From NCBI GenBank assembly GCA_001771615.1, contig MEUF01000053.1, positions 1-43,163 of the forward strand: a stretch of DNA of 43,163 bases, in the 5' to 3' direction. The DNA comes from a candidate division WOR-1 bacterium RIFOXYB2_FULL_48_7. GTDB lineage: Bacteria; Margulisbacteria; WOR-1; O2-12-FULL-45-9; XYB2-FULL-48-7. Under the pieces are notes generated by a model that was not told where the DNA came from, searched no databases, and saw nothing but the letters and a program-made list of their open reading frames with translations. Positions 1 through 8,588 of the stretch are shown here, piece after piece (the first letter of the stretch is position 1; every line of letters starts with the position of its first letter). The translations under genes were made by a program, and so were the position numbers.

Positions 1-1070
1 CAATAATTGACAATCTTTTTGACCGGCTCATTACTGCCAAAATCAACCCCGATCATTAACCCGATGCCCCGGACATCTTTGATCAGGCTGGGGTATAGGG
101 TTTGGATTTTAGATAATTGTTTAAATAAATATTTGCCCAATTTGGCGGCGTTGGCCAGCAGCTTCTTTTGCTTGATGGTTTTTATGGTGGCAATGGCGGC
201 CGCACAAGAAATCGGGTTGCCTCCAAAGGTAGAACCGTGAGCTCCCGGCGACCATTTGGCCATGATTTCCGCCTTGGCCAAACAAGCCCCCAACGGCAGG
301 CCGGAGGCTATGCCTTTGGCGAGAGACATAATATCCGGGGTGACCCCGGCATGTTCACAGGCAAACCATTTCCCGGTATGGCCCATGCCAGTTTGCACCT
401 CATCAAAAATCAGATAAATCCCGTATTGATCGCAAAGTGCGCGCATCTGTCGCAGGAATTCGGCCGGAACAACCAGATAGCCGCCTTCCCCCATGATCGG
501 TTCAATAATCATCCCGCCGATTTTTCCCGGATTCTGTTTAATAATATCTTCAACCACTGTTGGGTTCATTTCAGCAATAAACACTTCGCCTAATAACGGT
601 TCATAGCCTTCCCGATACTTCATTTTTGAGGTAGTCACGGAAAGGGCCCCCAGGGTCCGGCCATGAAAACCGCCCTTGAAGGCGATAATCCCCGGTTTAT
701 GGCTGGCATACTTGGCCAGTTTGATGGCAGCTTCGACCGCTTCTGAGCCACTCTGGCAAAGGAATACCTGGGTATTGGCGATAGGTGAAATCTTTTGCAG
801 CTCTTCAGCCAGGGCAACATAAGGTTCGTAGTAAGCCACGCCGATGCAGGTGTGCAAAAGGGTCGAGGCCTGTTTTTTTATGGCGGCAACAACCGTGGGC
901 GGGCAGTGACCTAAAATGTTGCAGGCAATCCCAGTGGCAAAATCCAGGTACTTCTGGCCGTCCAGGCCGATCAGATAGTTCCCTTTGCCCCCCTTAATTT
1001 CAAAATCATCATAGTATTTGCCCAGGACGGGAGAAAGCGACTTTAGCGACCTTTTTTTAAGTGTTTTCAT
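1..1070 (-). CDS. Class III PLP-dependent aminotransferase (partial, 3' end beyond window)
   Basis: This is the N-terminal 356 codons of a fold-type I, class III aminotransferase that runs off the left edge. Visible family signatures are QSGSEAVEAAIKLA (PLP phosphate/cofactor region), FKGGFHGRTLGALS, the cofactor aspartate in IFDEVQTGMG, the Schiff-base lysine region SLAKGIASGLPLGA, and HGSTFGGNPISCAAA. These are typical of the acetylornithine/GABA/putrescine aminotransferase group, which uses 2-oxoglutarate as amino acceptor; the substrate cannot be fixed from this fragment. The ATG at 1068-1070 is chosen because a TTGAAG-17-TATAAT promoter ends 8 nt before it, and the protein begins a normal distance before the conserved core. 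No neighbouring arginine or polyamine gene is visible to settle the role. Confidence 0.9.
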   Translation of the reverse strand, partial: MKTLKKRSLKSLSPVLGKYYDDFEIKGGKGNYLIGLDGQKYLDFATGIACNILGHCPPTVVAAIKKQASTLLHTCIGVAYYEPYVALAEELQKISPIANTQVFLCQSGSEAVEAAIKLAKYASHKPGIIAFKGGFHGRTLGALSVTTSKMKYREGYEPLLGEVFIAEMNPTVVEDIIKQNPGKIGGMIIEPIMGEGGYLVVPAEFLRQMRALCDQYGIYLIFDEVQTGMGHTGKWFACEHAGVTPDIMSLAKGIASGLPLGACLAKAEIMAKWSPGAHGSTFGGNPISCAAAIATIKTIKQKKLLANAAKLGKYLFKQLSKIQTLYPSLIKDVRGIGLMIGVDFGSNEPVKKIVNY

Positions 1071-1078
1071 ATAATGTT

Positions 1079-1107
1079 ATTATAAGTTTTTTTATGATAT
1101 ACTTCAA
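1079..1107 (-). promoter_or_regulatory. Promoter of the aminotransferase gene, leaderless geometry
   Basis: On the minus strand TTGAAG (1107-1102), a 17-nt spacer and TATAAT (1084-1079) form a near-consensus sigma-70-type promoter. Only 8 nt separate the -10 box from the ATG at 1070, so the transcript should begin at or within about 2 nt of the start codon. The -35 box overlaps the -10 box of the divergent subtilase promoter. Confidence 0.7.
1095..1103 (+). promoter_or_regulatory. Extended -10 promoter of the subtilase gene, leaderless geometry
   Basis: The sequence TGaTATACT (1095-1103) is an extended -10 element. The ATG at 1113 follows after 9 nt and no Shine-Dalgarno sequence is present (ttcaagaccg precedes the ATG). 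No convincing -35 box is seen, as is usual for TGn promoters. Confidence 0.6.
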
Positions 1108-1112
1108 GACCG

Positions 1113-3296
1113 ATGAACTGGCGGCCGATATTTCTGCTTATAATTCTGCTTTTTTTGGCCTCAACTGCCATAGCCGAGGATATCCCAGGGCAATTTGTGG
1201 TTAAATACCGTCCGGGAACTGCCAAAGCCCTGAAACAGGCCAAACCAGCCGTTCGCGGCCTGGGAAATATTAATAAAAAATTTGGCCTCATAAAAACCAG
1301 GCAAGTCTATGAAAGGGCTTTAAAAATCAGGCCGGATTGGACGCATCTGGAAAATACTTATACATTAGTCTTTCCTCCTTCAATAGAAGTTAAAGAGGTG
1401 ATGAAGGAATATCGGCTTGATACAAACGTGGTCACAATTGAGCCCAGCCGCAAAGTGAGGGCTTTTGATTTTGTCCCCAATGATCCCTTATATTCCGAAC
1501 AATGGTCCTTAACAAAAATTAATGCTCCCAAAGGGTGGGATAGGACGACCGGTACAGCAGAAGTAATTGTGGCAATTCTGGATACAGGTTTAAATTATAA
1601 CCACGTTGAATTCAGCGGCAAGGTGGATTTGGCGGATGCCTGGAATTTTGTCAGCAACAACGATGACCCGATGGATGATGCCGGCCATGGCACAGCGGTG
1701 GGGGGGGTCATTGGCGCTATCGGCAACAATCTAAAAGGGGTTGCCGGCCTGGATTGGAACGCCAAACTTTTGCCGCTTAAAGTCCTTAATTCTGCCGGTG
1801 AGGGGAGCATTGAAAACCTGAACGCCGCCCTGGCATTGGTAGCGGCGCTTAAATCAACCGGGGTCAATGTCGTCGCTGTTAACATGAGCCTTGGCCAGTA
1901 CCAGAATGATGCAACCCTGCAATCACGCTGCGCCGAGGTCAACAATCAAGGGGTTTTGCTGGTGGCCGCGGCAGGTAACGGGGATGTCGAGTGGCCAACT
2001 TATCCGGCTTACTATTCCACCGTCCTGGCGGTAGCGGCAACAGACCAAGATGATGAAAAAGCGCTTTGGAGCGGGATCGATCCCGATACCGGCCGGACCC
2101 ATGCTTCAAATTATGGCACTTGGGTGGATGTTTCGGCCCCGGGCAGCTCGATCTATTCGACGGATAAAAATGGTGATTATTCTAACGGCTGGAATGGCAC
2201 CTCCCTGGCCTGCCCGCATGTTGCCGGCCTGGCGGCCTTGATCAAGGCGGCCAATCCGACAATGACCAATAACCAGTTGTTCGACCAGATAACGGCCACG
2301 ACCGATGATATCGATGCGCTTAACCCGACATATGTGGGCAAGCTCGGGAGCGGTCGGATTAATGCCTATATTGCTCTGGCAGGGCTCAAAGCCAGCATTA
2401 CCAGCCCGGCGACCGGCGAATTTGTTACCGGCACCAAAACGATCACCGGAAAAGCGTATGGCTGGAGCTTTGTTAATTATACGTTGGAACTATTGAATAA
2501 CGGCAGTGTTGAAACGACTATTATCAATAGTACGACCTCTGTCGAATCCGGGACCCTGGCCAGCTGGAATTCGCAAGCCTATGATGGCCAAAAAGAATTA
2601 AGGTTGAGGGTCTATTCACCAACCTCATTTTACCTGGAAGAAGCAGTGACGATAAAAGTAGATAACACTTCTCCTGAAGCCGTCATTACCTCTCCAACCA
2701 GCGGCAGCACAGTTGAAGGGGTAGTCACAATTAATGGCCAGGCGACCGATATGTATTTTGATCACTACCAACTGGAATATGGGAGCGGGACGGCCCCACT
2801 AAGCTATCAGACGATCGGCAGTTATTACAGCCAGGTCACAAGCGGTGTTCTGGCGACCTGGGAAACCGCCGGCCTAACCGGCGTTTATACGCTTCGTCTG
2901 ACGGTATATGATCAGGCCGGCTTAGCCAACCGGGCAACAACGCTGGTTAATATCTCACAGGTTAACCCGACCAAAGAGGTCCAACCCGCTGCGGGGATGC
3001 CGGCCACTTTTGCCTTGCCTAACCCTTTTGACCTGACAAAGAGCAGCACAACCGCTTTTTATTACAATCTGCTGGGTAATTTCCCTGCGGCCATTTATCT
3101 TTTTGATTTGAATGGCAATCTTGTCTGGCAAAAAAGTTATGCGGCGGGGGAAAATGGCGGCAAATCGGGCTGGAACAATCCCACCTGGGATGGCTTGACC
3201 CTGTTTGGCAGCCGGGCAATCGGCGGATTATATTTCTACCAGGTAATTGCTGACCACAGGGTAATGGCCCGCGGCAAACTGATCGTTATCAATTAA
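1113..3296 (+). CDS. Secreted subtilisin-like serine protease (S8) with C-terminal FlgD-like/Ig domains
   Basis: The 727-residue protein has a signal peptide (about 1-21, ending ASTAIA). A fervidolysin/I9-like propeptide (about 24-115, ending EPSRKVRAF) follows. The S8 catalytic domain (about 125-415) has Asp157 in AILDTG, His192 in GHGTAV, the oxyanion-hole Asn289 in AAAGNG and Ser364 in NGTSLACPHVAGLA, so it should be active. Two Ig-like beta domains follow (about 425-630; the second begins SPEAVITSPTSGSTVEG). The final 90 residues (NPFDLTKSSTTAFYYNL ... WDGLTLFGSRAIGGLYFYQV) resemble the FlgD-like Ig/secretion-sorting module common in secreted proteins of candidate phyla. It is likely exported and surface-attached or released. 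Its stop codon overlaps the stop of the convergent gene at 3293-3296. Physiological substrates are unknown. Confidence 0.93.
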   Translation: MNWRPIFLLIILLFLASTAIAEDIPGQFVVKYRPGTAKALKQAKPAVRGLGNINKKFGLIKTRQVYERALKIRPDWTHLENTYTLVFPPSIEVKEVMKEYRLDTNVVTIEPSRKVRAFDFVPNDPLYSEQWSLTKINAPKGWDRTTGTAEVIVAILDTGLNYNHVEFSGKVDLADAWNFVSNNDDPMDDAGHGTAVGGVIGAIGNNLKGVAGLDWNAKLLPLKVLNSAGEGSIENLNAALALVAALKSTGVNVVAVNMSLGQYQNDATLQSRCAEVNNQGVLLVAAAGNGDVEWPTYPAYYSTVLAVAATDQDDEKALWSGIDPDTGRTHASNYGTWVDVSAPGSSIYSTDKNGDYSNGWNGTSLACPHVAGLAALIKAANPTMTNNQLFDQITATTDDIDALNPTYVGKLGSGRINAYIALAGLKASITSPATGEFVTGTKTITGKAYGWSFVNYTLELLNNGSVETTIINSTTSVESGTLASWNSQAYDGQKELRLRVYSPTSFYLEEAVTIKVDNTSPEAVITSPTSGSTVEGVVTINGQATDMYFDHYQLEYGSGTAPLSYQTIGSYYSQVTSGVLATWETAGLTGVYTLRLTVYDQAGLANRATTLVNISQVNPTKEVQPAAGMPATFALPNPFDLTKSSTTAFYYNLLGNFPAAIYLFDLNGNLVWQKSYAAGENGGKSGWNNPTWDGLTLFGSRAIGGLYFYQVIADHRVMARGKLIVIN

Positions 3297-6200
3297 AAGT
3301 TCATTGCCCCTTCAAACGACAACAGTGAAGCCCGAAAATCATCCAGAGAATTTTTAAAATTGTTATAGACGACCTGCTTAAGGGAAGCGATTAAAGTAAA
3401 ATTAGACAAAACCGGATTGTTGACCGGGAAGGTGATATTCAGGCTGATGTTGTGGGTGGCTTTTTTCAGGTCAAGATCGGCGATTATACCCCCCTGGATT
3501 TCCCCCTGGTTCCTTTCTTCAGTTAAATCGTAGGAGAGGGTCCCCCAACTGGTTAATTGGTAACTGGCCTTCAGATTGGTCACTGTTTTTGGGCGGCTGT
3601 CCCCGGTCTTGGTATTTCTGGTTATTTTCTGGTTATAATCACCACCCAGGGTTAATTGGGGGAGCCTTGGCAGGGTGAGTGTAAAGGCGGCTGTCATGGT
3701 TGAATTCTGCGTTTCGGTGCTGACCGGCGAGGTGACTGAATTGTTTACATTCTTATAATCCTCAATCCCCAATCCGAAAGTTAACGGAAGAATGGGCAAA
3801 GGATTAAGGTTCAGGATGTAATTTTGTGTAAAGGTATCGGTTTCTGTCAGTACCCGCTCCGAGCCAAGCGGCGCGGTCTGGTCGGCGTTTGTCAGGGCAA
3901 AGCGGGTTTGTAATTTAATCAGTTGGAATGAGAGCGGCATGTAATCGAGATCGTACCCGAGAGACCGGTTGGTGGTTTTATTGGCTCCACCGGTTTCCGG
4001 GATAGTTTCCCCTTTCGACCCGGTCAGGCCGACGGAAAACCAATTTAAGGGAGAGTAGCGGGCAGAGCCGGCTGTCCTAAGGGAGAGCGGGTTCTCGCCT
4101 CCGGAAACATAGGCCGACCGTTCTTGACGATTATGGTCTAGAGCGGCATTGATTGTTTGGTGCGGCACAATATCCATGTGATAGGTTTCGTTTTTTGTGG
4201 AAGTGGCCGCCTCTGGGGTCGGTAAGGTTCGCATTTCGTCATGGTTTTGCACGGCAACACGGGCATTCCATTTTTGCAGAAAAAGCATGGTTAAATCCAA
4301 ATTAAAATTATAGGAATTATCAACCGTATGGTTATGGCCGATCTCGGTTTCCAGCGAGCCCAGGGTGACCGGCTGATTGTATTGAAAATCATAGCCGGCC
4401 GTCAGGCGGTCGGTAAATTTCAGGTCGGTTGCCCAATGATAATAATCGATGGTGGCGACGGAAATATTGGCCCCGCGATCAACAGTATCGGTGCGGGAGA
4501 CAGTTTTTCTTAAATCGTAGCGTTGGTTAAAAGTCAGGATCCCTCGCTGGATTTCTGTCGGGGTCAGGCTAAGGGAAAAAGCGTTTTGCTCGTTATCGCT
4601 ATTGTGCAGGCCGTCAACGCCGAGCGGGTCATCCAGGCTGGCGTAATAGCGGTAGCCGAGATCGATCTTGGCCAGGCCGTTGGGGTTGAGTCCCAGGCTG
4701 ACTATGTTGTCGTATGTGCGCATGAAAGTTGTTCTTGTTGTCCCGATCGGGTTTTTATTGACCTTGTAGGCATAGCCGGCGGTAAAGCCCTGCCACTGCG
4801 GGTGATAATTGATATTGTATTCATCGTTTTCCGACCCGGGACCGATTGGCGTGCCTCCCAGGGGGGAAAAATCAAAGCCGATTTTCTTGGTGGTGCCATT
4901 AATTACCAGCGAGTCATTTAGTAATTTTGTTTCTGCCCCCAGTCGGAAGGCGTAATCGGTCTTGACCTTTCCGCCGACATCAACGCCCGCGGTTGACTGG
5001 TAATTATACTGGACGCTGATGGCATCGGCTGTCGCTGGAGTGATGTAGTAAAAATTGAATTGGCCTGGCTTGGTATAGCTGATGAAATAATCAATGTCCC
5101 TGTTTAACAGGTTATTATTGACATAAATCTGTTCGCTGCCGTCAATAATATCGGTTGAAGAATGCAGCAGATAATTTTTGCTCCCGTTACCGTTAAATGA
5201 CTCGATAGTCGCCTGGGCATAATATACCTGGTCGGTTTCGCTGCGGGCATATGCGGTCTCAATCTTGAGGGCGTCGCCGATCTTAAAGCTGCCGTCCAGG
5301 CCCAGGGCGACTTGAGAGATATCTCCGCCGCTGGTAACTGTCGGGGCAATGTATTGGAATATAACCTGGAAATTCTTGGTAGTGGCCAGTTCGTTGTTAA
5401 AAGTAATATAGGCATTATCTTTATTGTAATTGATTGAATAACCGGTATCTCCGGCGTTGGCGTCAAAACTGGCATTCCGGGTATAGATGGTTGTGACAGA
5501 AGATCCCTGGTCCCAAACCCGCAGCGTTTCTGAACCAGGGACGATTTCACGGATGTTCTTGAGATAATAGGGTCCCTTGCTGCCGTTGCCGACCCCGGAA
5601 TAATTGGAAATAATACTCTTTTTGTAACTGTAGGCGACTGTGATCTCGTCTGTCGGAGTCAGATTTAGCGCATTGTTAAAGAAAAAGAGTGTCCCTGTCC
5701 CGTAACCGTCCGTCGGGTCGCTATGGTCAGTAATGTAGGCCAATTGACATTCCGGGGTGACAACGACCAGGCCGGTGGTCGGGTCCAGATAGGTTGTCGG
5801 CAAAATATATTCTGATTCAAAAGAGAGTGTCCTTGAGGCCCCCCCCTGTTTAAGGGTTACGGTCATGACAGCTTCCGAGGTAGTGGTGGGACGGTTCTTC
5901 AGGTTAAGGGTATATTGGTTATTAATCAGGTCCTGTCCGGTATATACCTCGGTTACGCTGGTCATGGGAGAGGTTGTCCCTTTTTTGGCCGATTCTTTCA
6001 GGTAGGTCACTCCCATTTTCAGCTCCCGGGGAAATTTGGAGACAGCTTGCGTGGGCAGGGCGGTGACATTATATTTGTAAGTTATTTTTATTTGCGAGGT
6101 TGGCCCAAGGGACATCCCCAGCATGATCTCGCCTTTAGTATAATCAAGGTTGTATTCCAACCCCCGGACCATCAACCGACCATCAACCTCCAGGCGCTCG

Positions 6201-7336
6201 CTCTCCGGGACGATCCGCCCGTGTTTGGTCCGGTAGGGGCCGCGACTGCCGACGCCGTTGATGTTGTCGGTCACAATAGCCGTCTGGTGGAACTTGTATT
6301 CAACCGAGAGCGGGTCGTCATTGGTCGGGAGAAAACGGGTCATTAATTTAATTTCTCCGGTTTCGTAGCGGATGATATAATCCTCATTTTTCTTTAAACG
6401 TGAGCCCATAAAGGTCAGGGTTTCGCTGAATTTAATAACCGGAAAATTCTTTAGACGATAATTACCGGATGACTCCTCGGCTTGGATGTCGCTTTCCATT
6501 GTTGTCTGTGTTGGAAAGGTTTCCCTGGCCGAAGCGACCAGCGGCTCCTCTTTGGGTTCCGGCTTGCCAAAAGTATCAGGATCAATGGTCAGGCGTGATT
6601 GGAAACCAAAAAAATCACGCTTGGACAGAGAAGGGAAAAACAGGTCCAGGACATTGGTGTATTCATATGAATATTTAAACTCATCGGTCTCATTGAGGAT
6701 GTTCTTGAACGTGATTTTTCCTTCAAAGTAATCAATGGTGTAATCAATGTTCCTGATTTGGGGAACGCCATTCAATTGGATGAATTCGGAATTCTCGACA
6801 ATTGAGCCATGACCCAGGTTATAGGGCCCCCTGGTAGCTGCTCCTCGTTGGGAGGTCAGGTTTTGCGTCTGGCTTTTAAGTTTTGACGAGGGGACCAGGA
6901 TCAGGTCATACCAGCTGTCTTTGGAAGTCAGCATGACGCCGTTAAGAAACTTGGTGGTGGAAACAAATTCATTGCCGGCATAAGTGGCGGAGAGGTCGCC
7001 AAAAGAAAGTTCAGTATTTTTGTATTTTACCTTAACATCATATTTTTCCGGGGTTTCTGGCTGTTGTTCCAGGTCGTAACTGACCGACAGGTCTTCTGAG
7101 AGCTGGCCTAAAATGCGCAATTGCAGCCGTTCCTGCCAGGGGCCGCCGCTGTAGGTCGGGTAATAGCCGCCCAACTGGCTCAGGGCATTAAAGTAGTTGC
7201 GCATGTTATCGACGTCAACCTTCTTGTTTTCCCATTTTTTGTAGCCGGAAACGTCGATTTGCGGATAGGTTGAGTCAGCCAGCAGTGCCGTCGCTATTAG
7301 GCAGATAAAAAGAACGGCTAGTGAGAGCTTTTTCAC
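3293..7336 (-). CDS. Large putative outer-membrane beta-barrel protein with five surface modules
   Basis: The 1347-residue protein starts with a signal peptide (KKLSLAVLFICLIATALLA). Five degenerate copies of a module of about 60 residues occupy roughly 168-226, 290-349, 362-421, 583-662 and 717-779. Each has a G-[ST/N]-[RK]GPY-like opening, an I-V-x-x-SE turn, an x-DG/NG turn, R-x-x-[DE]Y-x-[IL]-x-Y, G-x-I-x-[FL] and a closing Y-x-Y. From about 785 to the end the sequence is alternating polar/hydrophobic with many aromatic girdle residues and finishes MNF; a terminal Phe is typical of barrels recognised by BamA. The GTG start at 7336 is preferred over an in-frame extension into fabF because it begins the signal peptide and lies 7 nt after an extended -10 box. 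The modules recall repeated regions of very large secretion/surface proteins (SprA-like), but I cannot assign a family. Its function is unknown. Confidence 0.75.
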   Translation of the reverse strand: MKKLSLAVLFICLIATALLADSTYPQIDVSGYKKWENKKVDVDNMRNYFNALSQLGGYYPTYSGGPWQERLQLRILGQLSEDLSVSYDLEQQPETPEKYDVKVKYKNTELSFGDLSATYAGNEFVSTTKFLNGVMLTSKDSWYDLILVPSSKLKSQTQNLTSQRGAATRGPYNLGHGSIVENSEFIQLNGVPQIRNIDYTIDYFEGKITFKNILNETDEFKYSYEYTNVLDLFFPSLSKRDFFGFQSRLTIDPDTFGKPEPKEEPLVASARETFPTQTTMESDIQAEESSGNYRLKNFPVIKFSETLTFMGSRLKKNEDYIIRYETGEIKLMTRFLPTNDDPLSVEYKFHQTAIVTDNINGVGSRGPYRTKHGRIVPESERLEVDGRLMVRGLEYNLDYTKGEIMLGMSLGPTSQIKITYKYNVTALPTQAVSKFPRELKMGVTYLKESAKKGTTSPMTSVTEVYTGQDLINNQYTLNLKNRPTTTSEAVMTVTLKQGGASRTLSFESEYILPTTYLDPTTGLVVVTPECQLAYITDHSDPTDGYGTGTLFFFNNALNLTPTDEITVAYSYKKSIISNYSGVGNGSKGPYYLKNIREIVPGSETLRVWDQGSSVTTIYTRNASFDANAGDTGYSINYNKDNAYITFNNELATTKNFQVIFQYIAPTVTSGGDISQVALGLDGSFKIGDALKIETAYARSETDQVYYAQATIESFNGNGSKNYLLHSSTDIIDGSEQIYVNNNLLNRDIDYFISYTKPGQFNFYYITPATADAISVQYNYQSTAGVDVGGKVKTDYAFRLGAETKLLNDSLVINGTTKKIGFDFSPLGGTPIGPGSENDEYNINYHPQWQGFTAGYAYKVNKNPIGTTRTTFMRTYDNIVSLGLNPNGLAKIDLGYRYYASLDDPLGVDGLHNSDNEQNAFSLSLTPTEIQRGILTFNQRYDLRKTVSRTDTVDRGANISVATIDYYHWATDLKFTDRLTAGYDFQYNQPVTLGSLETEIGHNHTVDNSYNFNLDLTMLFLQKWNARVAVQNHDEMRTLPTPEAATSTKNETYHMDIVPHQTINAALDHNRQERSAYVSGGENPLSLRTAGSARYSPLNWFSVGLTGSKGETIPETGGANKTTNRSLGYDLDYMPLSFQLIKLQTRFALTNADQTAPLGSERVLTETDTFTQNYILNLNPLPILPLTFGLGIEDYKNVNNSVTSPVSTETQNSTMTAAFTLTLPRLPQLTLGGDYNQKITRNTKTGDSRPKTVTNLKASYQLTSWGTLSYDLTEERNQGEIQGGIIADLDLKKATHNISLNITFPVNNPVLSNFTLIASLKQVVYNNFKNSLDDFRASLLSFEGAMNF

Positions 7337-7343
7337 GAGCCCG

Positions 7344-7352
7344 ATTATAACA
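7344..7352 (-). promoter_or_regulatory. Extended -10 promoter of the large outer-membrane protein gene
   Basis: TGtTATAAT (7352-7344, minus strand) sits directly after the fabF stop codon, and 7 nt later comes the GTG start at 7336. A weak -35-like TGGTCA lies 17 nt upstream of the hexamer (7372-7367). This gives the gene its own leaderless transcript, independent of the lipid operon upstream. Confidence 0.6.
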
Positions 7353-8588
7353 TCAAGCGTACTTTTTGACCACCAGGATCGCGTTGTGGCCGCCGAAGCC
7401 AAAGGAATTTTTAATCGCGGCGCGAATAACCAAAGGCTTGGCCTGATTGGGGACGTAATTAAGATCGCATTCCGGGTCGGGGGTGGCATAGTTGATGGTT
7501 GGCGGAGCGATATTGTGCTTAACCGCCAGAGTAGTGCCAATCATTTCCAAGGCTCCCGAGGCGCCTAGCAAATGGCCAAACATTGATTTGTTGGAGCTGA
7601 TGGCTAACTCTCTGGCCCGGTCGCCAAAAACCGTTTTCAGGGCCATGGTTTCATATTTATCGTTCAATTCGGTGGATGTCCCGTGGGCGTTAACATAATC
7701 AATCTCGTCTGGTCGCAAGTTGGCATCTTTTAGAGCGGCTAATATGCCCCTGACAGCCCCTTCTCCCCCCGGAGCTGGCGCAGTCATATGATTGGCATCC
7801 CCGCTGGCTCCATAACCGACAAGCTCAGCATAAATCTTGGCGCCGCGGGCTTTGGCATATTCCAGATCTTCCAGGACCAAAATTCCGGCCCCTTCACCCA
7901 TAACAAAGCCATTGCGCTCCTTATCAAATGGGCGGCTGGCCTTTGTTGGGTCATCATTGCGGGTTGAGAGGGCGCCGGCGGCGCAAAAACTGGCAATGCC
8001 GAGCGGTGTAATGCAGGCTTCGCTCCCTCCGGCCAAAGCGGCCTGGCAGGCCCCGCGTTGAATACTCTTGAAGGCTTCGCCGATAGAATGGGTGGCCGAG
8101 GCACAGGCGGTCACAATACAAAGGTTCGGTCCTTTTGCCCCAACGGCAATCGAGGTGTAACCGGCGGCCATGTCGGTAATCATAAATGGGACAGTGAAAG
8201 GGCTTAGTTTGTTGGGCCCTTTTTCGAATAAATTCCTGGCTTGGTCCTCCAGCATCCCTAATCCGCCGATACCAGAACCGATGATGACCGCGACATCGTT
8301 GGCAATGCTGGCGACATCAAGGTTGGCGTCGCTAATCGCCAATTTGGCGGCGGCGACTGAAAATTGGATAAAACGGGGCAGGCGGCGGGCCTCTTTTTTG
8401 TCCAGCCATTGGTTGGGATCAAAATCATTAATTTGAGCGGCAATTTGGGCGTCAAAACCGGTCGGGTCAAAATGGGTAATGTGCTGAACGGCGTTTTTCC
8501 CTGCCACCAGGTTTTCCCAGTGTTTGTCCGCGCCGAGACCCAGAGGGGAGACAGCGCCTAACCCGGTTATGGCGACCCTTTTATTCAC
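7353..8588 (-). CDS. fabF: 3-oxoacyl-[ACP] synthase II (KAS II)
   Basis: This 411-residue condensing enzyme elongates acyl-ACP with malonyl-ACP in type II fatty acid synthesis. The Cys-His-His catalytic triad is visible: Cys162 in VTACASATHS, His302 in NAHGTSTELND and His339 in SMFGHLLGASGA, with the C-terminal GFGG loop near 397-400. Length and start (MNKRVAITGLGAVSPLG) are normal for FabF. It is the last lipid gene of the operon; its start overlaps the end of the fabK-like gene by 4 bp (ATGA), which implies translational coupling. FabB is not present, so FabF probably handles all elongation steps encoded here. Confidence 0.97.
   Translation of the reverse strand: MNKRVAITGLGAVSPLGLGADKHWENLVAGKNAVQHITHFDPTGFDAQIAAQINDFDPNQWLDKKEARRLPRFIQFSVAAAKLAISDANLDVASIANDVAVIIGSGIGGLGMLEDQARNLFEKGPNKLSPFTVPFMITDMAAGYTSIAVGAKGPNLCIVTACASATHSIGEAFKSIQRGACQAALAGGSEACITPLGIASFCAAGALSTRNDDPTKASRPFDKERNGFVMGEGAGILVLEDLEYAKARGAKIYAELVGYGASGDANHMTAPAPGGEGAVRGILAALKDANLRPDEIDYVNAHGTSTELNDKYETMALKTVFGDRARELAISSNKSMFGHLLGASGALEMIGTTLAVKHNIAPPTINYATPDPECDLNYVPNQAKPLVIRAAIKNSFGFGGHNAILVVKKYA

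Noticed and set aside
3293..7540. In-frame N-terminal extension of the large outer-membrane protein gene into fabF
   Set aside because: The extension is antisense-free but is only the shifted frame of fabF; a signal peptide begins at the GTG at 7336, and an extended -10 box ends 7 nt upstream of it.
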